Shown piece after piece: positions 32,748 to 40,463 of a stretch of 42,267 nt of DNA. The translations under genes and the position numbers were made by a program. The stretch is from positions 1 to 42,267 of the forward strand of contig NEUS01000022.1 in assembly GCA_002288455.1 (NCBI GenBank), written 5' to 3'. The DNA is from Opitutia bacterium Tous-C1TDCM. GTDB lineage: Bacteria; Verrucomicrobiota; Verrucomicrobiia; Opitutales; Opitutaceae. How positions within the stretch are numbered: position 1 is the first letter of the stretch; each line of letters begins with the position of its first letter. The notes under the pieces are model-generated. The model searched no databases, was not told the DNA's origin, and saw nothing but the letters and a program-made list of their open reading frames with translations.

Positions 32748-33990
32748 CAATCAGCCATCCGAGCAGGCCTTGCGCGGCGCCGTGGCTGACGGGACAGCCT
32801 TTGCCGTCGCACACCGCGAGTTCGCGCAGGCCCCGCGCAATCAACGGCGGCAAATCTCCCGGCGGCCACGCCTCCCACCGGCGCCGCGCCGCCGCGGCAA
32901 TCTCGGTCTTCGCCCCGGCCCGCGCCGCCAGCAACGGCAACAGACCGTCGCAGATCAGCGTTTCGCCCCGCGTCCCGCCGACGGCCCCGCCCATCACCTC
33001 GTCCGCAATCCGCTCCCGCCAATTCCCTATCTCCAATTCCCGCCGCCGCCCGCGGATCGTCGTTTCCCCCGGAGGATCGCCGTCTCCTCGTCCCGCCCAC
33101 GCCTCGCCCAACTGCGCCCACCGCCCGGGCCAATCCGGCCGCGCCTCCACCCACCGCGCATATTGCCGCAGGCGCAACCGCGGCCGGTTCGCCGGCCTCA
33201 CGCCCTGCAAACTCCACGCCCCTGCCTCGGACGCATACGCCAACTCCGCCCGCTCCGCCGCCGGCATCGCGCCGTTTTGCCATTCCGCCAACGGCCACCG
33301 CGCCGCCACCCGCACCATCGGCGCGCGGTTGAACCGATATCCCAATATTTCCAGCGCCGTCTGGTGGCACGCCTCCGCCCAGCCGAGCCGCGCGCAGCGC
33401 AATTCCGCAAACCTCACCTTCTGCGCCCAACGCTCCGTCGCCTGCCGCGCGAGCAACGCCCCCAATTCCCCCGCCGGCAACCGGCCGAGTTCCTCGGGAA
33501 TGCGCGCGCCCGCCCGGTCCGCCAACCCCTCCACCGCCTCGTCCGCCGCGAATTCCTCCAGATCATGCCGCAACAGCGGCAACAGCGCCGCCACCGGGAT
33601 CTCCCGCCCGCCCGCCCCGATCGTCCGCCGCCCCGGCTCCGGCGGAAACAGCACCACGTGCAGCACCACCCGCGCATATGCCGGATCCGCCGCGTGCCCG
33701 TGCGCGTCCCAATCCCGCGCATGCAGGTGCAGTTCGACGTCGCCCTCCGTTTCCCGCTCCGCCCCGAACCGCAGCCGCGCCCCGAGGAAATCCGGCCCGC
33801 CGAGCAAATTCCATTTTCCCGGATGCCCGACCTGCACCGGCGTGCCCGCACCCGTCGCCAGCCGCGTCCGGTCGAAATTTCCCCGCAGCCAAATTTTCTG
33901 CAGCAGCTTTTCGGGAAACGAAAACGCCCCGTACAACCCTTGGATTTCCGCCACCGCCGTGCCCGGATCCTCGCCTTGACCGCTCGTCAT
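32701..33990 (-). CDS. DUF2851 family protein
   Basis: 429 aa cytosolic protein of unknown function. Family pattern: SFPEKLLQKIWLRGNFDRTRL near residues 24-44, then VQVGHPGKWNLLGGPDFLGA, EGDVELHLHARDWDAHGH and ADPAYARVVLHVVLF; these GPDF, VE-H, DW--H-H and Y--V-LHVV blocks define DUF2851. The conserved acid/His cluster suggests a nuclease- or hydrolase-like site, which is inference. The C-terminal 15 residues (DKTGIRRPETGEDGV) are encoded inside the right arm of the inverted repeat, so the original stop has probably been replaced. A small secreted-protein gene lies 63 bp upstream on the same strand. Confidence 0.85.
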   Translation of the reverse strand: MTSGQGEDPGTAVAEIQGLYGAFSFPEKLLQKIWLRGNFDRTRLATGAGTPVQVGHPGKWNLLGGPDFLGARLRFGAERETEGDVELHLHARDWDAHGHAADPAYARVVLHVVLFPPEPGRRTIGAGGREIPVAALLPLLRHDLEEFAADEAVEGLADRAGARIPEELGRLPAGELGALLARQATERWAQKVRFAELRCARLGWAEACHQTALEILGYRFNRAPMVRVAARWPLAEWQNGAMPAAERAELAYASEAGAWSLQGVRPANRPRLRLRQYARWVEARPDWPGRWAQLGEAWAGRGDGDPPGETTIRGRRRELEIGNWRERIADEVMGGAVGGTRGETLICDGLLPLLAARAGAKTEIAAAARRRWEAWPPGDLPPLIARGLRELAVCDGKGCPVSHGAAQGLLGWLIDKTGIRRPETGEDGV

Positions 33991-34053
33991 GCCCGCAGCG
34001 CGATGCCGCCGCGGCCGCGTTTCAAGCCCGCGCTGGCCCCGAATTCCGTCGCG

Positions 34054-34614
34054 TCAACGTCCCCGCCCCGGCGCAAATTCCATTCCTTCGATGGCGCCGA
34101 GCAATTGCTGGTACGGCTCGTCTTTGAAGCCGTCCGCCAGGATCTGCACGTCGATGACGACGTCCGGCGCGAGCTTCACTTTGCCCACCGTCGTGACCTT
34201 GTAGTCGCCCTTCTTCGGCGGCTGTCCGATCAATTCCGGATCCGTGAAGTTGCAGGCAAACCCGATGCCCGCCCGCACCGCCAGTTCCCGCGCCACCGCT
34301 TTCCGTTCCGCCGATCCTTCGGCTAGGCCGAAGCAATCCGTCTCCACTTGCGACTTCAGCCGCGCCTTGGTTTCGAGCCGGTCGATTTCCGGAAACGTGA
34401 ACGCCAGCGTGCACGACGCGTTCACGCCTTCTTGCTTCGGCGTGATCGAAACCGTGTTCGTTTTCCCCAAGGTCGAATAGTCGACGCTCCACTCTCCGAG
34501 CAGGTACAGCGTGATCTTCCCGCGCGCCCCCAGGTCGATCGTCTCGACCTGCGCCTGCAACATTCCGGCGCAGCAACAAAGCAGCAACCCCAGCAGCGTC
34601 TTCATGCGTTTCAT
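34054..34614 (-). CDS. hypothetical secreted protein
   Basis: 186 aa with a signal peptide (MKRMKTLLGLLLCCCAGMLQ, cleavage near AQ-A at residue 21). The mature part is beta-rich (GKITLYLLGEWSVDYSTLGK, CTLAFTFPEIDRL, VTTVGKVKLAPDVVIDVQIL) with no recognised domain. The triple Cys in the signal h-region does not form a lipobox. An ATG at 34605 is an alternative start. It is divergent from the TPR-protein gene (139 bp) and may be cotranscribed with the DUF2851 gene. Function unknown. Confidence 0.75.
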   Translation of the reverse strand: MKRMKTLLGLLLCCCAGMLQAQVETIDLGARGKITLYLLGEWSVDYSTLGKTNTVSITPKQEGVNASCTLAFTFPEIDRLETKARLKSQVETDCFGLAEGSAERKAVARELAVRAGIGFACNFTDPELIGQPPKKGDYKVTTVGKVKLAPDVVIDVQILADGFKDEPYQQLLGAIEGMEFAPGRGR

Positions 34615-34753
34615 GGAATGCCCGCGACCATGCGCGTTCCCGTCCGTTTCGCTAACGAAAACGTCCTCGCCCTTTCTCCTCCTTGCTCCCGCCCGCGGAT
34701 TCCCGCTGGCCAACGCCCCCGTCCGCACGCACCGTCGGCCCACTCCCCGCCCC

Positions 34754-36427
34754 ATGCATTTGCTGCGCCCCCTGCTCTGCCTGGCCCTCGCGTTTTCCGG
34801 TGCGCTCCGCGCCGCCGAATCTCCCGTCGCCCCCGTTTCCCCCGCCGCATCCGCGGCCGTCCCGCTCTTCGCCGGCACCGGCCCGCACACGCGTCCCGTC
34901 ACCGGCGCCTCGCCGCTCGCCCAACGCTACTTCGACCAGGGCGTCGCCCTCGTCACCAACTTCAACCACGACGAGGGCCTGCGCTCGATGCAGCACGCGA
35001 CCGTCTTGTCGCCCGACGCGCCCCTGCTCTGGTGGGGCGTCGCTCTGGCCTGCAGTCCGCACATCAACGCCACCGGCGTCTCCGCCGAACGCGCCGCCCT
35101 CGCTTGGCAGGCCCTTGATCGCGCCGACGCCCTCGTCGCCGCCGCCACCCCCGTCGAACGCGCCCTCCTCCGCGCCGCCCGCACGCACTTCGCCGCCGAC
35201 CCGAAAGCCCCGCGCCGGCCCCTCGACGAGGCCTACGCCGCCGCCATGCGCGAGGTGTGGCGCGAATTCCCCCGCGACGCCGACGTCGGCGCCTGGTTCG
35301 CCGAAGCCCTCATGGTGCTGCGGCCTTGGGATCTGTGGCACCCCGATGGTTCGCCCCAGCCGGGCACCGACGAAGTCATCGCCGTCCTCGACGCCGTCCT
35401 CCGCCCCGCTCCCCGCCATCCGCTGGGCAACCACCTCGCCGTCCACGCCCACGAGGCCTCCGCGTATCCGGAAAAGGCCGACGCCGCCGCCGACCGTCTC
35501 CGCGTGATCGCCCCCGGGCTCGGCCACCTCGTCCACATGGCCTCGCACATCGACGTGCGCCGCGGCCGTTGGCACGACGCCATCGTCGTCAACCAGCGCG
35601 CCATCGAGATCGACCTCGCCTACGTCGCCGCCGCCAACCGCAAACTCGGCAACTATCTCGGCTACATGGCGCACGATTACCACATGCTGTGTTTCGCCGC
35701 GATGATGTCGGGCCGCGGCGCCCTCGCCGCCAAGATCATGGACGACCTCTTCGTGCGCCAACCGCCCGAGTGGCAGCGCGACTCGGCCGCCGCCGACGGT
35801 TTCCACGCCATGCGTTTCGATGTGATGAAGCGTTTCGGCCAATGGGACGAGATCCTCGCCGCCCCCGCCCCGGCGGAGAAACTCACCCACGCCCGCGCCT
35901 GGCGTCTCCTCGCCCGCGGCATCGCCCGCGCCGCCCGCGGCGACCCCGTCGGCGCCCGCGCCGAACAGGCGGACTTCGTCGCCGCCCGCGCCAAACTCCC
36001 TCCCAAAGCCGAATACCGGAAGAATCCGCTCAAGGACGTCATGGACATCGCCGCCGGCCTTCTCGAAGGCGAAATCCTCCTCGCCGAAGGCCAACCCGAG
36101 CCCGCGTTCGCCGCCCTTCGCGAGGCCGTCGCCCGCGAGGACAAACTGCGCTACGCCGAACCGCCCGCCTGGGCCCAACCTGTCCGCCACGCCCTCGGCG
36201 CCGCGCTCATGCAACGCCTGCGTTTCGCCGAAGCCGAAGCCGTTTACCGCGCCGACCTCGCCCGCTATCCCGACAACGGCTGGTCCCTCTACGGCCTCGC
36301 CCGCAGTCTCCGTTTGCAGAAGAAGGATCCCGCCGACGCCGACCGCCTCGAAGCCCGCTTCCGCGAAGTCTGGGCCCACGCCGACGTCGAGCTCACGTCC
36401 TCCTGCCTCTGCCTGCCCGGCCAGTGA
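34754..36427 (+). CDS. secreted TPR-repeat protein with conserved histidine cluster
   Basis: 557 aa. Signal peptide about 1-21 (MHLLRPLLCLALAFSGALRA). The rest is all-helical with TPR-type pairs, including the first unit FDQGVALVTNFNHDEGLRSM (60-79) and a late one at about 490-545. The central region concentrates histidines: HLAVHAHEAS (227-236), GHLVHMASHIDVRRGRWHDA (257-276) and MAHDYHMLCFA (305-315). The order 'HAH...H..HM.SH....R.G...D......N..AI..D' recurs in a family of exported TPR proteins and could form a metal site; function is unestablished. It ends 12 bp before the convergent GntR gene. Confidence 0.85.
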   Translation: MHLLRPLLCLALAFSGALRAAESPVAPVSPAASAAVPLFAGTGPHTRPVTGASPLAQRYFDQGVALVTNFNHDEGLRSMQHATVLSPDAPLLWWGVALACSPHINATGVSAERAALAWQALDRADALVAAATPVERALLRAARTHFAADPKAPRRPLDEAYAAAMREVWREFPRDADVGAWFAEALMVLRPWDLWHPDGSPQPGTDEVIAVLDAVLRPAPRHPLGNHLAVHAHEASAYPEKADAAADRLRVIAPGLGHLVHMASHIDVRRGRWHDAIVVNQRAIEIDLAYVAAANRKLGNYLGYMAHDYHMLCFAAMMSGRGALAAKIMDDLFVRQPPEWQRDSAAADGFHAMRFDVMKRFGQWDEILAAPAPAEKLTHARAWRLLARGIARAARGDPVGARAEQADFVAARAKLPPKAEYRKNPLKDVMDIAAGLLEGEILLAEGQPEPAFAALREAVAREDKLRYAEPPAWAQPVRHALGAALMQRLRFAEAEAVYRADLARYPDNGWSLYGLARSLRLQKKDPADADRLEARFREVWAHADVELTSSCLCLPGQ

Positions 36428-36439
36428 GGGCCGCACCGC

Positions 36440-37180
36440 TCAGCGCCGCCGATGCGAATTGGTCAGCGCCTGCGCCAGCGCGACCTCCACCTTGTTGCGC
36501 GCCGCGCTGATATTCAGCCGCAGCGCCTTGCGTGCGGCCTCCGGATTTTTCTTCACCACGGCCTCGAGCACCGCGAGGTGTTCGCCCGCCGTCGCCTGCA
36601 CGCGGTGCGGCGTGGTGATCACCACCAGGCGCACGAAGCGCAGCCGCTCGTTGATGTCTTCCAGCGCCTCGATGATGTACGGGTTCCCGATCTCCCGCGC
36701 GAAACCGAGATGGAACGCCTCGTCGGCCTTCACCAATTCCATGCCGTCGACCGGCGCATCGGCCCGGATCGAGAGCAGCGGTTGCCACTTCGCCCGCGTC
36801 CGCGCGACGAGTTCGTCCGAAATTCCCGCGGAGGCCGCCCGCTCGATCGTGAAAAGTTCCAGCGCCAGACGGTAGTCGTAGAGCTGGTGGATGCCGTCGA
36901 CGTCCGGCTGCTTCACGTAGCAACCCTGGTTCGGGACCTGGTCCACGAGCCCCTGCTCGGCAAGCACCCGCAGCGCCTCGCGCACCGGGATGCGGCTCGA
37001 CGAAAACTCCTCGCACAGCACCTGCTCGCCGAGATGCCGGCCCGGCGGGTAATGCCAATTCAGGATGCGCTCGCGCAGCGTCTTCAGAATTTGCGGCGCC
37101 ATTCCCGCCGCGGCCGGCGGCACGGCCGGCGCGGCGGTTTTCGCCGCCAAGGCATCGGGTGAACTGACACGACGGGCCAT
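36440..37180 (-). CDS. GntR family (FCD subfamily) transcriptional regulator
   Basis: 246 aa. The winged HTH (about 28-92) includes ILKTLRERILNWHYPPGRHL (31-50) and SSRIPVREALRVLAEQGLVDQ (61-81). The FCD ligand domain (about 98-235) has D153 and H157 in KADEAFHLGFAREIGNPYI and H201 in GEHLAVLEAV as metal ligands; the usual fourth ligand is N223. FCD regulators bind carboxylic acids or related metabolites through the metal. The ATG at 37180 starts the normal protein. A palindromic operator lies 49 bp upstream, between this gene and the divergent TonB-receptor operon, so it very likely controls both itself and that operon. Confidence 0.93.
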   Translation of the reverse strand: MARRVSSPDALAAKTAAPAVPPAAAGMAPQILKTLRERILNWHYPPGRHLGEQVLCEEFSSSRIPVREALRVLAEQGLVDQVPNQGCYVKQPDVDGIHQLYDYRLALELFTIERAASAGISDELVARTRAKWQPLLSIRADAPVDGMELVKADEAFHLGFAREIGNPYIIEALEDINERLRFVRLVVITTPHRVQATAGEHLAVLEAVVKKNPEAARKALRLNISAARNKVEVALAQALTNSHRRR

Positions 37181-37228
37181 CGGCGCGGAAGCAAACGGGC
37201 GCCCTGATGACACGCAACGGCGAATCGC

Positions 37229-37254
37229 ATACGTTAATGTATACATTATTGTAT
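37229..37254. promoter_or_regulatory. predicted GntR/FCD operator in the divergent promoter region
   Basis: The 14-bp perfect palindrome TAATGTATACATTA (37235-37248) is flanked by the inverted half-words ATAC (37229-37232) and GTAT (37251-37254), giving a 26-bp dyad. The central TGTATACA agrees with sites known for FCD-type GntR regulators. It is the most AT-rich patch in the divergent spacer and covers the likely promoter of the receptor operon, consistent with repression. Confidence 0.75.
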
Positions 37255-37326
37255 CCCATCTGGCACACCCGCTGCTTTGGCCCGGCCGTCCTCCGCCGTT
37301 CACCCAATCCGACCGCCGCTCCGCCG

Positions 37327-39753
37327 ATGCATGCTCCACACCTGACCGCCTCCCGTTTCCCCCACCGTCCGTCGCCCGGGCGCGCCGCCGCGCTCCTGTT
37401 CGCGGCCCTCTCCGCCCTCCCCGCCCTCCGGGCCCAGTCCGCCCCGGCCGCCGCCGACAGCGTCGTCACGCTCGAAAAATTCGTCGCCTCCGCCAAGGCC
37501 GACGACCTCTACGACGTGCTCCCGGCCCGCGAGAGCGCGAGCCTGTTCGGCGTCTCGCGGCCGCTGATCGACACCCCGCGGTCAATCACCGTGATCGAGA
37601 GTTCGCTCACCGATCTGTTCTCGATCCGCACGGTCAACGACTTCGTGGCGGTGACGGCCGGTTCCTTCACCGGCAACTATTTCGGCGTGCCCGGCGCCCT
37701 CGACGTGCGCGGCGAACGCGCGGACAACTTCTTCCGCGGTTTCCGCCGCATCGAGAATCGCGGCAACTTCCCCACGCCGATCGCGAGCACCGATTACACC
37801 GAGATCGTGAAAGGGCCGCCCCCGCCCATCTACGGCGGCGGCAAAGTCGGCGGCGTGCTCAACTTCATTCCCAAGACCGCCAAGAGCAAAACCGCCAAGT
37901 TCATCGAAAAGCCGGCCGGCATCGCCAGCGCCACCTTCGGCTCCTACGGCAAGAAAATCGGCAGTCTCGAATACGGCGCGCCGTTCTCCCTCTTCGGCAA
38001 AAAGTCCGGCGCCTATGTCTTCGTCCAGACGGAGGACTCCGACAGCTTCTACGACAACATCTACAACGAGAACTCGCTCGTGCAGCTCGCGATCGACACC
38101 CAGCTCACGGATTCCGTGCTCCTCGAGTACGGCTTCATGGCCCAGTGGTCCGATCTCAACCAGAGCCTCGGCTGGAACCGCGTCACGCAGCGCATGATCG
38201 ACACCGACGGCGAATACCTCGCGGGCCGCGCCCGGTTGAATCTCGACACCAACGGCAACGGCTTCCTCACCCCCGCCGAGATCGGCCGCTACGCCCTCGA
38301 ACAATTCGCATTCGCCAATCCGTTCCCGTACGGCGCGCTCTCCGCCGACCAGCAGGCCGCCTTCGCGCTCGATCCCGCCACCGTGCGCACGGTCAAGCTC
38401 AGCCACCACACCGTGCAGGTGGAACCGATCGACTTCTCCCGCACCGACGCGCTCACGGCCTACTTCGATGTCACGAAGTCGTTCGCCGACGGCATGAGCC
38501 TCAAGAACCAGTCGTTCTACGACTACATGAACCACACGAAGTACTCGAGCTACGGCTTCACCGCCGACTACCTCGCGATGGTCTTCGAAAACAAGACGAC
38601 CCTCGCCCTCAGCGCCAAACCCACCGCGACCAGCAAACTCGACGGCGTCTTCGGCGTCTCCTGGCGTTACTCCGACGGCGACGAGCGCGAATCCCGCGGC
38701 CGCGGCTACCAGGTGCTCGACCGCCGCGACATTTCCGCGGGCCCCACGGGCAACGACCGCTTCGAGGGCGCGCACACCGGCTCCGGCAACGTGTCTTACA
38801 ACTGGCGCCAGACGGGCGCGTTCACCGACCTCGGCGCCTTCGCGCTCGTCGACCTGATGTTCTCCGAGAAGCTCGGCTTCATCGCCAGCGGCCGGTGGGA
38901 TCGCTACAACGCGCACACCTACGGCACGGATCTCGGCGCCGTCTACGATTACGCGAACGCCTCGGACAACGCCCTCACGTACAACGCCAGCCTCTCCTAC
39001 AAGTTCGACGGCCTCAGCCCCTACGTCACCCACGCTACCTCCCGCTACGTCGAGCTCGGCCAAGGCGGCATGATCGACCGGCTCAACCTTGCCGGCAGCA
39101 CCTGGCTGCAGGACTCGGAACTCACCGAAGGCGGCCTCAAGGGCACGCTCTTCAAGGGCAAACTCTTCACCTCGCTCGCGTACTACCGCCAGGAAAAGAC
39201 CGCTTTCAACCCGACCGCCGGCACCTTCGACACCTACAAGTCCAAGGGCTTCGAAGCCGAGGCCCGTTACGCCCCGACGCGCTCGCTGAGCTTCACCGCC
39301 GCCGCCACGTGGCAGCGCACGGATCTGCAGAATCCGCCCTTCTTCCTCGGCGTGCCGCCCTCCGCGCTCGGCCTGAACCCGGCGCAAACCTACGGCGGCC
39401 GCTTCGTCGCGGTCGGCGGCCTCATCGGCGTGAAATCCCCCATTCAGGCGCCGACTCCGCAGCGCGTCTTCTCGCTCAACGGCACCTACACGTCGAAGCA
39501 AGGCTGGGGCGCCTCCCTCGGCGGCACCTACGTGTCGTCTTTCTACTCCGGTTACCTCCAGCAGGTGAAACTTCCGGCCTACTTCGTGACGCGCGGCGCG
39601 CTGTTCTACAATCGCGGCCCGTGGTCGTTTCGCCTCAACGCCAACAACCTCCTCGATGAGCGCTACTACACGCCCCAGTTCCTCTTCTGGGATGTGTTCG
39701 TCAGCCCCAGCATCGGGCCCACGGCCGACCTGACCGTCAGCTACAAGTGGTGA
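37327..39753 (+). CDS. TonB-dependent outer-membrane receptor
   Basis: 808 aa. Signal peptide about 1-37 (ALLFAALSALPALRA, cleavage near AQS). A TonB-box-like VVTLEKFVAS (46-55) precedes the plug (about 65-185): SRPLIDTPRSITVIESSL, ALDVRGERADNFFRGFRR and EIVKGPPPPIYGGGKVGGVLNF. A 22-strand barrel follows, ending NNLLDERYYTPQ...VSPSIGPTADLTVSYKW with a terminal aromatic, as needed for BAM insertion. There is no N-terminal carboxypeptidase-like or signalling domain. Such receptors import scarce or large solutes using proton-motive force. It is the first gene after the GntR operator and is followed on the same strand by the AtzH/AtzG, AtzE and hydrolase genes, suggesting their substrate enters through it. 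The ATG at 37327 begins the signal peptide. Confidence 0.95.
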   Translation: MHAPHLTASRFPHRPSPGRAAALLFAALSALPALRAQSAPAAADSVVTLEKFVASAKADDLYDVLPARESASLFGVSRPLIDTPRSITVIESSLTDLFSIRTVNDFVAVTAGSFTGNYFGVPGALDVRGERADNFFRGFRRIENRGNFPTPIASTDYTEIVKGPPPPIYGGGKVGGVLNFIPKTAKSKTAKFIEKPAGIASATFGSYGKKIGSLEYGAPFSLFGKKSGAYVFVQTEDSDSFYDNIYNENSLVQLAIDTQLTDSVLLEYGFMAQWSDLNQSLGWNRVTQRMIDTDGEYLAGRARLNLDTNGNGFLTPAEIGRYALEQFAFANPFPYGALSADQQAAFALDPATVRTVKLSHHTVQVEPIDFSRTDALTAYFDVTKSFADGMSLKNQSFYDYMNHTKYSSYGFTADYLAMVFENKTTLALSAKPTATSKLDGVFGVSWRYSDGDERESRGRGYQVLDRRDISAGPTGNDRFEGAHTGSGNVSYNWRQTGAFTDLGAFALVDLMFSEKLGFIASGRWDRYNAHTYGTDLGAVYDYANASDNALTYNASLSYKFDGLSPYVTHATSRYVELGQGGMIDRLNLAGSTWLQDSELTEGGLKGTLFKGKLFTSLAYYRQEKTAFNPTAGTFDTYKSKGFEAEARYAPTRSLSFTAAATWQRTDLQNPPFFLGVPPSALGLNPAQTYGGRFVAVGGLIGVKSPIQAPTPQRVFSLNGTYTSKQGWGASLGGTYVSSFYSGYLQQVKLPAYFVTRGALFYNRGPWSFRLNANNLLDERYYTPQFLFWDVFVSPSIGPTADLTVSYKW

Positions 39754-39758
39754 TCCAA

Positions 39759-39838
39759 GAAATCGGGCGACGGTAGGCCGGGCCGGCCAACCCCGGAATT
39801 CGGGGCCCGCGCTCCGCCCGCCCCCGTCGCCCGATTTC
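39759..39838. repeat. 15-bp perfect inverted repeat with 50-bp GC-rich interior
   Basis: GAAATCGGGCGACGG (39759-39773) and CCGTCGCCCGATTTC (39824-39838) are perfect inverted copies. The interior holds further stems (GGCC-rich near 39777-39788; CCCCG/CGGGG around GAATT at 39791-39805). The structure starts 6 bp after the receptor stop codon and ends 49 bp before the next gene. No U-run follows. It could limit transcription or protect the receptor mRNA end, separating expression of receptor and enzymes. Confidence 0.7.
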
Positions 39839-39887
39839 AACTCCTGCCCCAACCCACATGGTCCGCTCCGTGCTAACCCCCGGACAG

Positions 39888-40463
39888 ATGCCCGCCATCA
39901 ACGCCCCGGCCGTCGTTGCCGAACTGACCGCCCTCCACGACAGCTACGAACGCGCCCTCGCGGCCAACGACGTCGCCGCGCTCACCGCGTTTTTCTGGGA
40001 TTCTCCGCACACGGTCCGCTACGGCGTCGGCGAGCATCTTTACGGCGCCGCTTCCGTCGCGGCCTACCGCCAGGCCTCCGCGCCGGCCTTTACCGAACGC
40101 ACCCTGCTCCGGCGCGAGATTCTCGCGATCGGCGCGGACACCGTCTCGATCATGTGCGAGATCGCGCAAAAGGTGTCCGGTCTGCCGAAGCACAGCCGCC
40201 AATCCCAGGTGTGGGTGCGTTTCCCCGGTCTCGGTTGGAAAATCGTTTCCGCGCACGTTTCGAACCCGCTCTCCGCGCCGGAAACTCCCGCCGCCTGGGA
40301 GGCCTACGTCGACCAAAGCGCCGCCGCGCTCGGCTTGCGGATCGATCCGGCGCATCGGCCCGGTGTCGTGGCGAATCTGCAACGCACCGCCGCCGTCGCC
40401 GCCCCGCTGCTGGCCTTCGCCTTGCCCGACGCCGCCGAACCCGCGCCGGTCTTCACGCCATGA
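39888..40463 (+). CDS. AtzH/HpxZ-like (DUF3225) domain fused to AtzG/HpxX-like (DUF4089) domain
   Basis: 191 aa from the ATG at 39888; an in-frame ATG at 39858 would add ten residues unlike the family. Residues 3-127 match the SnoaL-like AtzH/HpxZ family: INAPAVVAELTALHDSYERAL, FFWDSPHTVRYGVGEHLYG, SRQSQVWVRFPGLGWKIVSA followed by HVS. Residues about 134-191 match DUF4089: AYVDQSAAALGLRIDPAHRP, GVVANLQRTAA and the terminal EPAPVFTP. In known operons AtzG/HpxX is a separate small subunit that binds and stabilises AtzE, and AtzH/HpxZ is a separate protein. Here they are one polypeptide, overlapping the amidase gene by ATGA, so 1:1 supply of the partner to AtzE is expected. Confidence 0.88.
   Translation: MPAINAPAVVAELTALHDSYERALAANDVAALTAFFWDSPHTVRYGVGEHLYGAASVAAYRQASAPAFTERTLLRREILAIGADTVSIMCEIAQKVSGLPKHSRQSQVWVRFPGLGWKIVSAHVSNPLSAPETPAAWEAYVDQSAAALGLRIDPAHRPGVVANLQRTAAVAAPLLAFALPDAAEPAPVFTP

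Noticed and set aside
37582..39852. Long minus-strand open frame opposite the TonB receptor
   Set aside because: No recognisable motif; the plus strand encodes a complete receptor with signal peptide, plug and barrel.
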